Source: Melitaea cinxia (Eukaryota > Arthropoda > Insecta > Lepidoptera > Nymphalidae). From it: a stretch of DNA of 64,000 nucleotides. Made by a program: the position numbers and the translations under genes. Positions 1-10,110 of this stretch are shown piece after piece. The stretch spans positions 9,539,441-9,603,440 of the forward strand of contig NC_059418.1 in the NCBI RefSeq assembly GCF_905220565.1. The letters are read 5' to 3'. Each line of letters opens with the position of its first letter. Position 1 is the first letter of the stretch. The notes under the pieces are model-generated. The model was not told the origin of the DNA, made no database searches, and was given only the letters and a program-made list of their open reading frames with translations.

Positions 1-113
1 AAATCTTTGACAGGAGACGACACCATGCTATTTTTAATATGTACGATTTTTATTTTTGTGTTACCCACAATTAGGAATTCTAAACATTTTTGAATATCAT
101 ATCAAAAATTGAC

Positions 114-185
114 CGCTCCAGCGGGATTCGAACCCGCGTCTTCGACATACCGTGTCGACGCTCTAGCCAATTAAGCTATGGAACG
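114..185 (-). tRNA. tRNA-Thr(GGU)-like gene, inverted copy
   Basis: Reverse-complement copy of the tRNA described at 373-444, identical by eye. It is the only minus-strand member in the visible array and lies on the far side of the head-to-head junction. The discriminator base is at 113. Confidence 0.7.
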
Positions 186-372
186 ATATACTCGCTAGAG
201 CGAAACTTTTGATATGATGATTTTTACTTTCGGTTTAAGCGAACCGTGGCGTCGTCTATAGTGAGTTCTTTACAGAGACTCGTAACTATTCAAAGTTTCA
301 TATTACAATGAAAATTCGCTTAAACCGAAAGTAAAAATCATCATATCAAAAGTTTCGCTCTAGCGAGTATAT

Positions 373-444
373 CGTTCCATAGCTTAATTGGCTAGAGCGT
401 CGACACGGTATGTCGAAGACGCGGGTTCGAATCCCGCTGGAGCG
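373..444 (+). tRNA. tRNA-Thr(GGU)-like gene, array copy 1
   Basis: It folds as a full cloverleaf. The acceptor stem is 373-379 with 438-444 (7 bp, one G-T). The D stem is 382-385 with 395-398 and the anticodon stem 400-404 with 412-416. The T stem is 421-425 with 433-437, with a TTCGAAT loop. The A box TAGCTTAATTGG and B box GGTTCGAATCC match the Pol III consensus, and a T5 run at 450-454 can terminate Pol III. The anticodon loop is ACGGTAT, giving GGT (Thr). Position 33 is C instead of the near-universal T, and the variable loop has 4 nt. Eukaryotes normally read Thr ACC with AGT-anticodon tRNAs, so this may be a tRNA-derived repeat or pseudo-tRNA rather than a translating tRNA. No CCA is encoded, as expected in a eukaryote. 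Confidence 0.75.
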
Positions 445-683
445 GTCAATTTTTGATATGATATTCAAAAATGTTTAGAATTCCTAATTGTGGGTAACAC
501 AAAAATAAAAATCGTACATATTAAAAATAGCATGGTGTCGTCTCCTGTCAAAGATTTTCATTGTAATATGAAACTTTGAATAGTTACGAGTCTCTGTAAA
601 GAACTCACTATAGACGGCGCCACGGTTCGCTTAAACCGAAAGTAAAAATCATCATATCAAAAGTTTCGCTCTAGCGAGTATAT

Positions 684-755
684 CGTTCCATAGCTTAATT
701 GGCTAGAGCGTCGACACGGTATGTCGAAGACGCGGGTTCGAATCCCGCTGGAGCG
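684..755 (+). tRNA. tRNA-Thr(GGU)-like gene, array copy 2
   Basis: Same sequence as copy 1, one 311-bp period downstream, with the same T5 terminator after the discriminator. Confidence 0.72.
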
Positions 756-994
756 GTCAATTTTTGATATGATATTCAAAAATGTTTAGAATTCCTAATT
801 GTGGGTAACACAAAAATAAAAATCGTACATATTAAAAATAGCATGGTGTCGTCTCCTGTCAAAGATTTTCATTGTAATATGAAACTTTGAATAGTTACGA
901 GTCTCTGTAAAGAACTCACTATAGACGGCGCCACGGTTCGCTTAAACCGAAAGTAAAAATCATCATATCAAAAGTTTCGCTCTAGCGAGTATAT

Positions 995-1066
995 CGTTCC
1001 ATAGCTTAATTGGCTAGAGCGTCGACACGGTATGTCGAAGACGCGGGTTCGAATCCCGCTGGAGCG
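995..1066 (+). tRNA. tRNA-Thr(GGU)-like gene, array copy 3
   Basis: Identical by eye to copy 1; A box, B box and T5 run are kept. Confidence 0.72.
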
Positions 1067-1305
1067 GTCAATTTTTGATATGATATTCAAAAATGTTTAG
1101 AATTCCTAATTGTGGGTAACACAAAAATAAAAATCGTACATATTAAAAATAGCATGGTGTCGTCTCCTGTCAAAGATTTTCATTGTAATATGAAACTTTG
1201 AATAGTTACGAGTCTCTGTAAAGAACTCACTATAGACGGCGCCACGGTTCGCTTAAACCGAAAGTAAAAATCATCATATCAAAAGTTTCGCTCTAGCGAG
1301 TATAT

Positions 1306-1377
1306 CGTTCCATAGCTTAATTGGCTAGAGCGTCGACACGGTATGTCGAAGACGCGGGTTCGAATCCCGCTGGAGCG
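1306..1377 (+). tRNA. tRNA-Thr(GGU)-like gene, array copy 4
   Basis: Identical by eye to copy 1; A box, B box and T5 run are kept. Confidence 0.72.
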
Positions 1378-1616
1378 GTCAATTTTTGATATGATATTCA
1401 AAAATGTTTAGAATTCCTAATTGTGGGTAACACAAAAATAAAAATCGTACATATTAAAAATAGCATGGTGTCGTCTCCTGTCAAAGATTTTCATTGTAAT
1501 ATGAAACTTTGAATAGTTACGAGTCTCTGTAAAGAACTCACTATAGACGGCGCCACGGTTCGCTTAAACCGAAAGTAAAAATCATCATATCAAAAGTTTC
1601 GCTCTAGCGAGTATAT

Positions 1617-1688
1617 CGTTCCATAGCTTAATTGGCTAGAGCGTCGACACGGTATGTCGAAGACGCGGGTTCGAATCCCGCTGGAGCG
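1617..1688 (+). tRNA. tRNA-Thr(GGU)-like gene, array copy 5
   Basis: Identical by eye to copy 1; A box, B box and T5 run are kept. Confidence 0.72.
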
Positions 1689-1927
1689 GTCAATTTTTGA
1701 TATGATATTCAAAAATGTTTAGAATTCCTAATTGTGGGTAACACAAAAATAAAAATCGTACATATTAAAAATAGCATGGTGTCGTCTCCTGTCAAAGATT
1801 TTCATTGTAATATGAAACTTTGAATAGTTACGAGTCTCTGTAAAGAACTCACTATAGACGGCGCCACGGTTCGCTTAAACCGAAAGTAAAAATCATCATA
1901 TCAAAAGTTTCGCTCTAGCGAGTATAT

Positions 1928-1999
1928 CGTTCCATAGCTTAATTGGCTAGAGCGTCGACACGGTATGTCGAAGACGCGGGTTCGAATCCCGCTGGAGCG
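1928..1999 (+). tRNA. tRNA-Thr(GGU)-like gene, array copy 6
   Basis: Identical by eye to copy 1. Its unit carries the lone downstream substitution (CTCAG for CTCTG, near 2150), outside the tRNA. Confidence 0.72.
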
Positions 2000-2238
2000 G
2001 TCAATTTTTGATATGATATTCAAAAATGTTTAGAATTCCTAATTGTGGGTAACACAAAAATAAAAATCGTACATATTAAAAATAGCATGGTGTCGTCTCC
2101 TGTCAAAGATTTTCATTGTAATATGAAACTTTGAATAGTTACGAGTCTCAGTAAAGAACTCACTATAGACGGCGCCACGGTTCGCTTAAACCGAAAGTAA
2201 AAATCATCATATCAAAAGTTTCGCTCTAGCGAGTATAT

Positions 2239-2310
2239 CGTTCCATAGCTTAATTGGCTAGAGCGTCGACACGGTATGTCGAAGACGCGGGTTCGAATCC
2301 CGCTGGAGCG
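2239..2310 (+). tRNA. tRNA-Thr(GGU)-like gene, array copy 7
   Basis: Identical by eye to copy 1; A box, B box and T5 run are kept. Confidence 0.72.
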
Positions 2311-2549
2311 GTCAATTTTTGATATGATATTCAAAAATGTTTAGAATTCCTAATTGTGGGTAACACAAAAATAAAAATCGTACATATTAAAAATAGCATG
2401 GTGTCGTCTCCTGTCAAAGATTTTCATTGTAATATGAAACTTTGAATAGTTACGAGTCTCTGTAAAGAACTCACTATAGACGGCGCCACGGTTCGCTTAA
2501 ACCGAAAGTAAAAATCATCATATCAAAAGTTTCGCTCTAGCGAGTATAT

Positions 2550-2621
2550 CGTTCCATAGCTTAATTGGCTAGAGCGTCGACACGGTATGTCGAAGACGCG
2601 GGTTCGAATCCCGCTGGAGCG
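2550..2621 (+). tRNA. tRNA-Thr(GGU)-like gene, array copy 8
   Basis: Identical by eye to copy 1; A box, B box and T5 run are kept. Confidence 0.72.
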
Positions 2622-2860
2622 GTCAATTTTTGATATGATATTCAAAAATGTTTAGAATTCCTAATTGTGGGTAACACAAAAATAAAAATCGTACATATTA
2701 AAAATAGCATGGTGTCGTCTCCTGTCAAAGATTTTCATTGTAATATGAAACTTTGAATAGTTACGAGTCTCTGTAAAGAACTCACTATAGACGGCGCCAC
2801 GGTTCGCTTAAACCGAAAGTAAAAATCATCATATCAAAAGTTTCGCTCTAGCGAGTATAT

Positions 2861-2932
2861 CGTTCCATAGCTTAATTGGCTAGAGCGTCGACACGGTATG
2901 TCGAAGACGCGGGTTCGAATCCCGCTGGAGCG
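2861..2932 (+). tRNA. tRNA-Thr(GGU)-like gene, array copy 9 (last)
   Basis: Last member of the visible array. The tRNA is complete, but the downstream part of its unit is cut at about 3008. Confidence 0.72.
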
Positions 2933-3126
2933 GTCAATTTTTGATATGATATTCAAAAATGTTTAGAATTCCTAATTGTGGGTAACACAAAAATAAAAAT
3001 CGTACATAGAAAGATAGAGAATTTTAAACTGTAATACTTTGCATTCAAAACTCAAAATCGACCATTTGAGGGTTAACGAGGTTCTAGTTAAAGGACGGCA
3101 GACTAGAGTAGTTATTGTTTTACTTG

Positions 3127-3248
3127 GCACCGACTTCAAAATTATAAAATATTTATTTAATCATTTCTGATTAACTAAATCAAAATACGAATTACGTTGT
3201 ACTAAGTAAATTTATTTTTCACTTTTTAGTTTCCTGTTTGAAGTCGGT
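3127..3248. repeat. Short repeat with CCGACTTC / GAAGTCGG ends
   Basis: An AT-rich stretch of about 120 bp bounded by CACCGACTTC and GAAGTCGGT, an inverted pair matching the ends of the larger CCGACTTC family. It is probably an internally deleted relative. The neighbouring 3009-3126 holds nothing I recognise. Confidence 0.4.
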
Positions 3249-4380
3249 TTTTTTTTGTTAAAAATTATTTTTATGTATTAATTATGGTATGTAAGTAAAT
3301 GTATTAGGGTTCCGTTTCTCCTACATGGTGATAGTTGACGGAATTACAAAAATTGTAGTGAATACACAGTATCTTATGAACTATTAGCGCTAGCTACAGT
3401 GCTAACTACACATTAACTACTGTGCTAACACTAGCAAAGCAAGATATTCTCATAATTGATTATAAACACAATAATGAAAACCTTGCCACCGCGATTTGTA
3501 ACTTGATGAGTGCCACCTGTTACCAAGTAGAAACATACACGGTACATTCGCTTTTGTTTGGTCGGCCTAGTTTTGCTCGAACCATGAGCACCAGTTCCAA
3601 CATACAGCGAACATGTCTAGGAATGTTCAGTCGTAAATCGGTCTGTTTCGGGTAATGAGTCGTGGTGTTAAGATTATATTCCTTCTATATACAGTCATTT
3701 ATTATACTTTTAAAAGCGGGAAAACGGTCTCGTTCGTGTGCCGTTTGCACGATGATACTGTTCTCTCATTTTTAATAACACCCCGCAAATGTTAAATTAA
3801 TTACAGATTTCTAATAAATAATGTAATAAAGTTAAGTTATCGCGGTTTTCCATACACTTTTCATACACTTTCGACCACTGGGTGACCACTAGTTACTATA
3901 AATAAGTAAACATTATATGTCTTGCACGAGAAACCGTTTGAATTGCAACTTTAATTTATCAATAACAACGATTCGTTAGTCACAAAGTTCGTTTAAGCTT
4001 TGAGTGCAGCAAATCTAAAAATTGATCAAATTCCTCTTGAAAAAGTAACCTTTACAATAATCTTATGGATGAAATCTAATTTTTTTTAATTATCAAAATT
4101 ATAATTATGTAGAAATATGAAAATCCTTACATCGCGATTCCGTTTTTTTAGCGATGATGTGCGCCATCTATCAACGAGTACAATGATGCTCCTTTTAAAA
4201 ATAATCAGTACCGTCGTCACGCAACACCATGTCTGTATGTTCAAGTTTGTGTTACTTACTTTCTAGCTGGCTACACTTGCTTGGAAGCGAATAAAACAAA
4301 AAGTAATTGAATGTACATACGAAAACATTCCCCTATATTAAACAATACAAATTGTGTGACGATTCAGACTTTATAACTAA

Positions 4381-4991
4381 TAATTGTGTTTGCTCGCAAA
4401 CGAAAAAAAAACCGACTTCAATTACATCGACAAGTAATACAACGTAGATCGACGAAAAAATAGTCAAGCAACTACGCGTTATCAAAGATTACTCAAAAAG
4501 TAGTTATCAGATCTCGATAAAATTTATATGTGACCATATGATAAACATCAGCTTTCGATTAAATTAAAAATTATCAAAATCGGTACACCCAGTAAAAAGT
4601 TATTACGGATTTTCGAGAGATTCCCTCGATATCTCTTGGATCCCATCATCGGATCCTGGTTTCCTTATCACAGTACCAAACTAGGGATATCCCCTTTCTA
4701 ACAAAAAAAGAATTATCAAAATCGGTACATGCAGTAGAAAGTTATGCGGTATAATACAACGTAGGTCGACGAAAAAAGCGTCAAGTAAAAACGCATTATT
4801 AGATATAACTCGAAAAGTAGTTGTTAGATCTCAAATAAATTTACTTGGGACCAATTGGCACACACCACCTTTCGATTAAAACAAAATTTGTCGAAATCGG
4901 TCTACCCGGTGAAAAGTTCTGATGTAACATACATAAAAAAAAAAAAAAAATACAGTCGAATTGAGAACCTCCTCCTTTTTTGGAAGTCGGT
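4381..4991 (+). mobile_element. CCGACTTC-family repeat, full-length copy
   Basis: A 611-bp insertion starting TAATTGTGTTTGCTCGCAAA and ending GAAGTCGGT. The homologous L copy at about 13409 lacks it, so the ends are defined by comparison. Flanks are consistent with either a 3-bp TAA duplication or no duplication, because the element may itself end in TTAA. Inner ACCGACTTC near the left end and GAAGTCGGT at the right end form an inverted pair. No ORF is present. The family has many diverged copies in both orientations in this window; its class is unresolved. Confidence 0.8.
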
Positions 4992-5571
4992 TAAAAATGA
5001 ATGTCATCTAGTAACAAATGGAACATACAATGAAAAACATTTTACAAGTACCCAACATAACACTATTGCATAAAATGATTTGTTAATTTAATATATGATA
5101 CCATACACATACATTAAGGTGTACAGTAGTGGAGCAAAAGGTTCCGTTGCAACTTCAATACATTCTATTGTCTTTCAAACTATTTTTATTGTTTTGACAA
5201 AACTTTTTACTCTCTTGTTGCAGGTACGTTTGCATTCAATATCATATCATGTAGGTAAGTAATTAAAGCCAACAAACAGTCCAGTCATTGCAGGCTTTTT
5301 AAACCCCAATCTGAAGAAAAAATCTTAGTGAGCTGAATTTTGTATGCACCTCTATTACGGCGTTATTATGAAGACGACGTTATGACTCGTGACCGTGTGT
5401 TTTATGACCTTTTGAGCTTTGTAACTTTTTTGGCTGGCAAGATAACAATGTCGATTTTTCACGTCTTAGGCCTTTTCAATCCACTTTAAAAAATCAATTA
5501 ATAAATATATAATTTTTTATTTAAAAATCAATAATAAATAAAAAAATCAGGTTTATTATTTATTTATTTAA

Positions 5572-6526
5572 CCCGCCATCGGTGACGTATATGTCTGAGA
5601 GACCGGGCGTTTTAAATAAATCGAATAACTTTTTCCCGCGTAATCGATTTTCGTCGTGATCTCGAGTAGCTGCCGCATTGCACGCGGCCCGTCACCAGTT
5701 CCCCCCGCGATATCGAAGCGGACGCACGTTCTGAAGTTTTGGCGCCATCCCGGTGCGTGAGACCGGTGTCACCGATTATGTAAGTAAAACAGTCATAGTT
5801 GAATTTTTAATTGTTCATATTTTATCAGGACCATATCCATTTTTTACTTACTATTTTAGTTTTGTTATTACTTGATTGTATTTCCCTATGATTAGTTAGT
5901 TTATTGGCATAATTTTATCGATATTTCACGAAAATACCATATTTCAAATTATAAAATTTATTTTAGCATGTCATTCGAAAATGAACAGCGTCGGCTCGAG
6001 TCTCTTCTACAAGAAGTACTCGATGAGGACGGGCCATCAACGCCATCAGACATCGCCATCAGACAAGTGCAAAAAATATTTGTGTCTTGAACATGTAGTG
6101 CCTTTCTGCAGAAGCTGTTTGACTGAAGAATAGTCATTTTTTATATTTTTTTTTGTTATTTTTTTTTGTTGGTATGATGCCACTTTTTTGTTTATTTTAT
6201 GTAAGTTCCTAGTGTCCTAAAAGAGATAAGACTGAACTTATATAAAAAATATATTGATATTTGTGTTTTCTATGATCTAACAAAAGTTATGTTTAAAAAG
6301 TTAACAAATTTTCTTGTTTTAAGTGTCATTGTTTTAAAATAAATAAAAATATAATAAACGTACTGTGATTAACAAAATATCTTTGTTTTATTATCAAAGA
6401 ACATATATACATAAATATAAAATAGATAGTAAAAAAAATATTTATATAAATCTTCCATTGTAAATCCCGGTGCATGAGACCGGCGTCACCAATGATGTAA
6501 GTAAAATTGACGTCACCGGTGGCGGG
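5572..6526. mobile_element. Non-autonomous piggyBac-type element (TTAA target)
   Basis: A 955-bp insertion flanked by TTAA (5568-5571 and 6527-6530). It has near-perfect terminal inverted repeats: CCCGCCATCGGTGACGT on the left, and the complement of ACGTCACCGGTGGCGGG on the right (one mismatch). The sibling L copy shows the unoccupied TTAA at about 14340. TTAA duplication and CCC...GGG ends are typical of piggyBac. A second inner inverted pair, CGGTGCGTGAGACCGG near 5750 and CGGTGCATGAGACCGG near 6470, is also visible. No transposase ORF is present, so it would depend on a helper in trans. Confidence 0.85.
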
Positions 6527-6609
6527 TTAATACTTTATCGTAAACGACATTTTACAAATCAACAATTTAATTTTAAGCTTATTAAAGTTCATAAGTAAAA
6601 CAAATCGTT

Positions 6610-8201
6610 TTTAAACGGTTTTATTTAGCTCACCCCGTTTGTTTAATTTTTTATTCTTGGGTCAAATTTAGTAATTCAAATTTCACCCTCTTCCTGTTAA
6701 CCGATTAATCTGAAATTTTGTATACACTTTGGATTTTGGTGACAATACAATTATGTTTATTCATTATCATTATAAATTCAAGATGGCCGCCGCTACAAAA
6801 TGGCGGATAATTTATGTTTTATTAATCCCATCAATATGGGTATCAAATGAAAGGGCTCAATAAGCAGAATACAATATACTATAAAAAATTGAAATCCAAG
6901 ATGGCGGCCGCTACAAAATGGCGGATAACGTAGGTTTTATCAATCCCATCAATATGGGTATCAAATGAAAGGGCTCAACAAGCAGAATACAATATACTAT
7001 AAAAAATTGAAATACAAGATGGCGGCCGCTACAAAATGGCGGATAACGTAGGTTTTATCGATCCCATCAATATGGGTATCAAATGAAAGTGCTCAACCAG
7101 TATAATCAATGTACTATATAAAATTAAAATCCAAGATGGCGGCCTCTACAAAATGGCGGATAACTTAGGTTTTATCAATCCCATCAACATGTGTATCAAA
7201 TGAAAGGTCTCAACAAGTAGAATACAATTTACTATGCAAAATTGAAATCTAAGCTGGCCGCCGCTACCAAATGTCTGATAACAATTTTTTTATCAATCCC
7301 ACCAATATGGGTATCAAATAAAAGGGCTTGACAAGAAGAATACAGTGCACTATACAACCTCAATATTTAAGATGGGCCTTGCAATAATGAAGCACTAAAT
7401 GAATTAAACAGAATGCGAAATAAAAACTAAAAACTAGAAAATAAAAATAGCTAAAAAAACTTTTTAAGTTAAACGGTTTTATGTTAAACATACATTGCAA
7501 TGTTTAAGATAAATGTACTAAAAACCAAAAAATAATAAAATAGATACAGTCGTGGGAATTATAAACATATGCATAGACTAGACTAAAATAAAACCGTGGG
7601 GCACGTCAATTGTCTACAAATTATCGACTTAATGTGCGATAGAAGAATCGTTTAATTCGTCGTTAAAATAGGCAGTTGGCCCGCAGACGGTGAGGAAATT
7701 ACTTACTATTTTCTTGCTCATGGAAATTCCAATAGTTATACACTCCATGTAAATAAAAGAGATGTTTCAACTAGTTTATCGTTGGACATTCACACTGCTG
7801 GCTGGCGAGGAATCGTTTCACTGCTCGTAGTTTGTCTTTAATCGACAAAACATATGATAAAAGTACTACTCGCTCATCACTATGAAACCCTAAAACTCGC
7901 TTATAATCGAGCTTGCTAGCTTGTTTCCACATTCTAGCCCTACTTATCACACGTCCATCGTTGTCGGTTGAACAACTGCCTAATTATAGTGTAACATTAC
8001 AAAACAAACATTTTAATCAACGATTGTAGACAATTGACGTGCCCCACGGTTTTATTTTAGTCTAGTCTATGCATATGTTTATAATTCCCACGACTGTATC
8101 TATTTTATTATTTTTTGGTTTTTAGTACATTTATCTTAAACATTGCAATGTATGTTTAACATAAAACCGTTTAACTTAAAAAGTTTTTTTACCTATTTTT
8201 A
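6610..8201. mobile_element. Composite insertion in L copy 1
   Basis: About 1.6 kb that is absent from the sibling copy, where AAATCGTTTT joins directly to TGAATGTAGAAAC at about 14420. The outer parts read AAACGGTTTTAT on the left and ATAAAACCGTTT on the right, an inverted pair. The interior holds a 118-bp tandem repeat and a large foldback structure, listed separately. No ORF of note. Confidence 0.65.
6780..7368 (+). repeat. Tandem repeat, five units of about 118 bp
   Basis: Units start with AAGATGGC at 6780, 6898, 7016, 7133 and 7251 (the last reads AAGCTGGC). Each holds the CTACAAAATGG core (the last reads CTACCAAATG) followed by ATGGGTATCAAATGAAAG or a close variant. Divergence rises toward the right end, suggesting older units at that edge. 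Confidence 0.85.
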
Positions 8202-8202
8202 T
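7441..8202. repeat. Foldback element with ~180-bp inverted arms
   Basis: The left arm 7441-7618 is almost exactly the reverse complement of the right arm 8025-8202, with about 406 bp between. The arms include AAACGGTTTTATG / CATAAAACCGTTT and CGTGGGGCACG / CGTGCCCCACG. No ORF is seen in the spacer. This is the structure of a foldback transposon or long-TIR MITE; no target duplication is evident. Confidence 0.75.
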
Positions 8203-9429
8203 GAATGTAGAAACTTGATATCAAAGTATTTAAAGTTATACTACCAAATCAAAAAAATTATTCTCAACGGCCCCATTTAATATTACTGCCCCTCATTATC
8301 TGGTGATTATAGATCTCATTTATTCACACTGACGTTTGTACCGCCAGATGCATACGTCATTGATATATTAATCTTTAAGAATTTTAGTTTTGAACGAAAG
8401 TTTTCAAGCAAAGTTGTGTTCCTGTGGTGAGTAAGGTGACCAGAGCTCCTGGGACGAATAGGGGAGTACAAAATTTCGTCTTAAATAAAGTTACGCAGAT
8501 CAAGCACAGTCAATATTGGATGTACTCGTGTGTCTCTACTTGTTACTAGATGGCACTCATCGTTGGTTGCTTATTGTGAATCGCGGTAACGAGATTTTTA
8601 TTTTTATATGTAAAGTTAATTACGATCACTTCGAAAATTGAATATCTTGGAGAGCCGCATAACGCATCGTTATATGTATCTCCAAATATTCACAAATATT
8701 TAAATTATAAATTTCAAAAAAATATTCAACGTCGTCATAGACGGCACTTACAGACGGTCACCAATACTGAATCGCTGTGAGAAGATTAATAATCGAATTT
8801 AACTTACAATTACGCACTGAAATGGCGTACAAAGTTAATTATCAGTGTTTATTGTTATAGCTATTTCAACTATATGTAGTCTCTGAATGTCCCATTACTC
8901 TTCTAAGCACAGCTCTGTGAGACGAGCAGACAGCTTTCCATTCATACCTTTGGGAAACGAAACTGCATAAATAATGTTTTGAAATTTAGTAGTTATTTAC
9001 GTCTGTCAGTATCCATTATTTACAATATTTACAGTAGGTATTTGTACATTTGACAAGTCGACAGTTAGTCTATAAGTAAGGACCTCGTAACCTTGTTAAA
9101 ACAATTAATATTTAAGCACATCAAAGTTCAGTTCGATAATTGTGTTTGCTCGCTAACGAGAAGAAAAGCGACTTCAATTACATTGACTAGTTATGTAACC
9201 CAGTAATACAACGTGGGTAGACGAAAAAATAGTCAAGAAAGTACGCGCTATCAAAAATTACTCAAAAAGTAGTAATCCAATTTAAAAAAAAAATCGCTAC
9301 GTTCCAGATTTCCGTGAGCTCATAGCTGTTAAGGAAATTTATTACTAAAAATCTTCACCCGTCTGTAACATGACTGACATAAATAATAATTAAAATTGGT
9401 TTTCCTTGTAAGACGTGTGTGTATTTCTT

Positions 9430-9560
9430 TATTTATATCCGTTCTAACCTCAAAACTTTAACCATGGATATCTCCATAACCATGGGATTTCGAAGTGTGA
9501 CAGTAGTACCAGGGGTAGCGTTCCCCACCCCCACCCCCTTCCCCTTAGTCTAAAGCTTTA
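9430..9560 (-). repeat. GC-rich CCATGGATATC module, isolated copy
   Basis: Contains CAAAACTTTAACCATGGATA and a C-rich stretch. The same module forms an inverted pair at 49465-49627 and 50004-50150; this copy has the orientation of the second. Confidence 0.6.
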
Positions 9561-9574
9561 TCCCACTTTTGGCT

Positions 9575-9640
9575 TGAACCTGTGAAGACCGATATCTGGC
9601 AGCGACTGCGATAGTCTGAAGTGATGATGTTATTATATCA
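9575..9640 (+). repeat. RTE/SINE 3'-tail fragment
   Basis: CTGGCAGCGACTGCGATAG followed by TGATGATG is the tail shared by the RTE-mobilised SINEs in this window; it joins directly to an L fragment. Confidence 0.5.
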
Positions 9641-10110
9641 GGTAAATTATGTGAACAGGTGAATCGTCACGAGTAGTGACTCATGTTAATTTTTATGTAA
9701 TAATTATGGTATGTAAGTAAATATATTAGGGTTCCGTTTCTCCTACATGGTGATAGGGGACGGAATTAGAAAAATTATGTTGGACACAACAAATATCTTA
9801 TGAACTATTAGCGCTAGCTACAGCGCTAACTACAATATTAACTACTGTGCTAACGCTAGCAAAGCAAGACAGTCTCACAACGACTATAAACACAATAATA
9901 TAAACGTTTCCACCGCGATTTGTAACTTGATGAGTGCCATCTGTTACCTAGTAGAAACATACACGGTACATTCGTTTTGATTAATCAGCCTAGCTTTGCT
10001 TGAACCAGGAGCGCCATCTATCAACAGGTTGCAACATACAGCGAACATGTCTAGGAATGTTCAGTCGTTGATGGGTCTGTTACGCGTGTTCAATTAACCG
10101 TGTTACTAAG
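9641..10110 (+). repeat. Dispersed repeat family L, 5' fragment (copy 3)
   Basis: Aligns with 11822-12300 and 3263-3660, including TTAATTTTTATGTAATAATT, the TAACTACTGTGCTAACGC stretch and a GAGCGCCATCTATC module at about 10009. Confidence 0.7.

Larger units (their letters stand above)
1..3008. repeat. 311-bp satellite array carrying tRNA-like genes
   Basis: A tandem array with a strict 311-bp period: the tRNA start recurs at 373, 684, 995, 1306, 1617, 1928, 2239, 2550 and 2861. Positions 1 to about 306 are one unit in the opposite orientation, so the array contains a head-to-head junction near 307-311. Units are almost identical; the only differences I noticed by eye are one T-to-A change near 2150 and a GCGTC/GCGCC difference in the inverted unit. 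The array ends at about 3008, where CGTACAT is followed by unrelated sequence. Such homogeneity implies recent expansion or gene conversion. The left edge of the window cuts the array, so its true length is unknown. Confidence 0.95.
3263..9420 (+). repeat. Dispersed repeat family L, copy 1 (interrupted)
   Basis: This copy aligns along its length with 11822-15560. It starts with a TTAATTATGGTATGTAAG segment that recurs at about 9700, 11905 and 54060-54380, and ends with a part shared with 21995-22960. It is interrupted by the elements at 4381-4991, 5572-6526 and 6610-8201, none of which is present in the other long copy. No protein-coding ORF of meaningful length survives, and I cannot assign it to a transposon class. 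It carries the CCGCGATT...GCCATCTA module on both strands. Confidence 0.75.

Noticed and set aside
114..2932. Calling the array members canonical tRNA-Thr genes used in translation
   Set aside because: C33, a 4-nt variable loop and a GGU anticodon are atypical for eukaryotic cytosolic tRNA; reported as tRNA-like instead.
1..3008. CRISPR-like regular array
   Set aside because: The 311-bp unit is a full tandem repeat containing a tRNA; there are no short repeats with unique spacers, and the DNA is eukaryotic.
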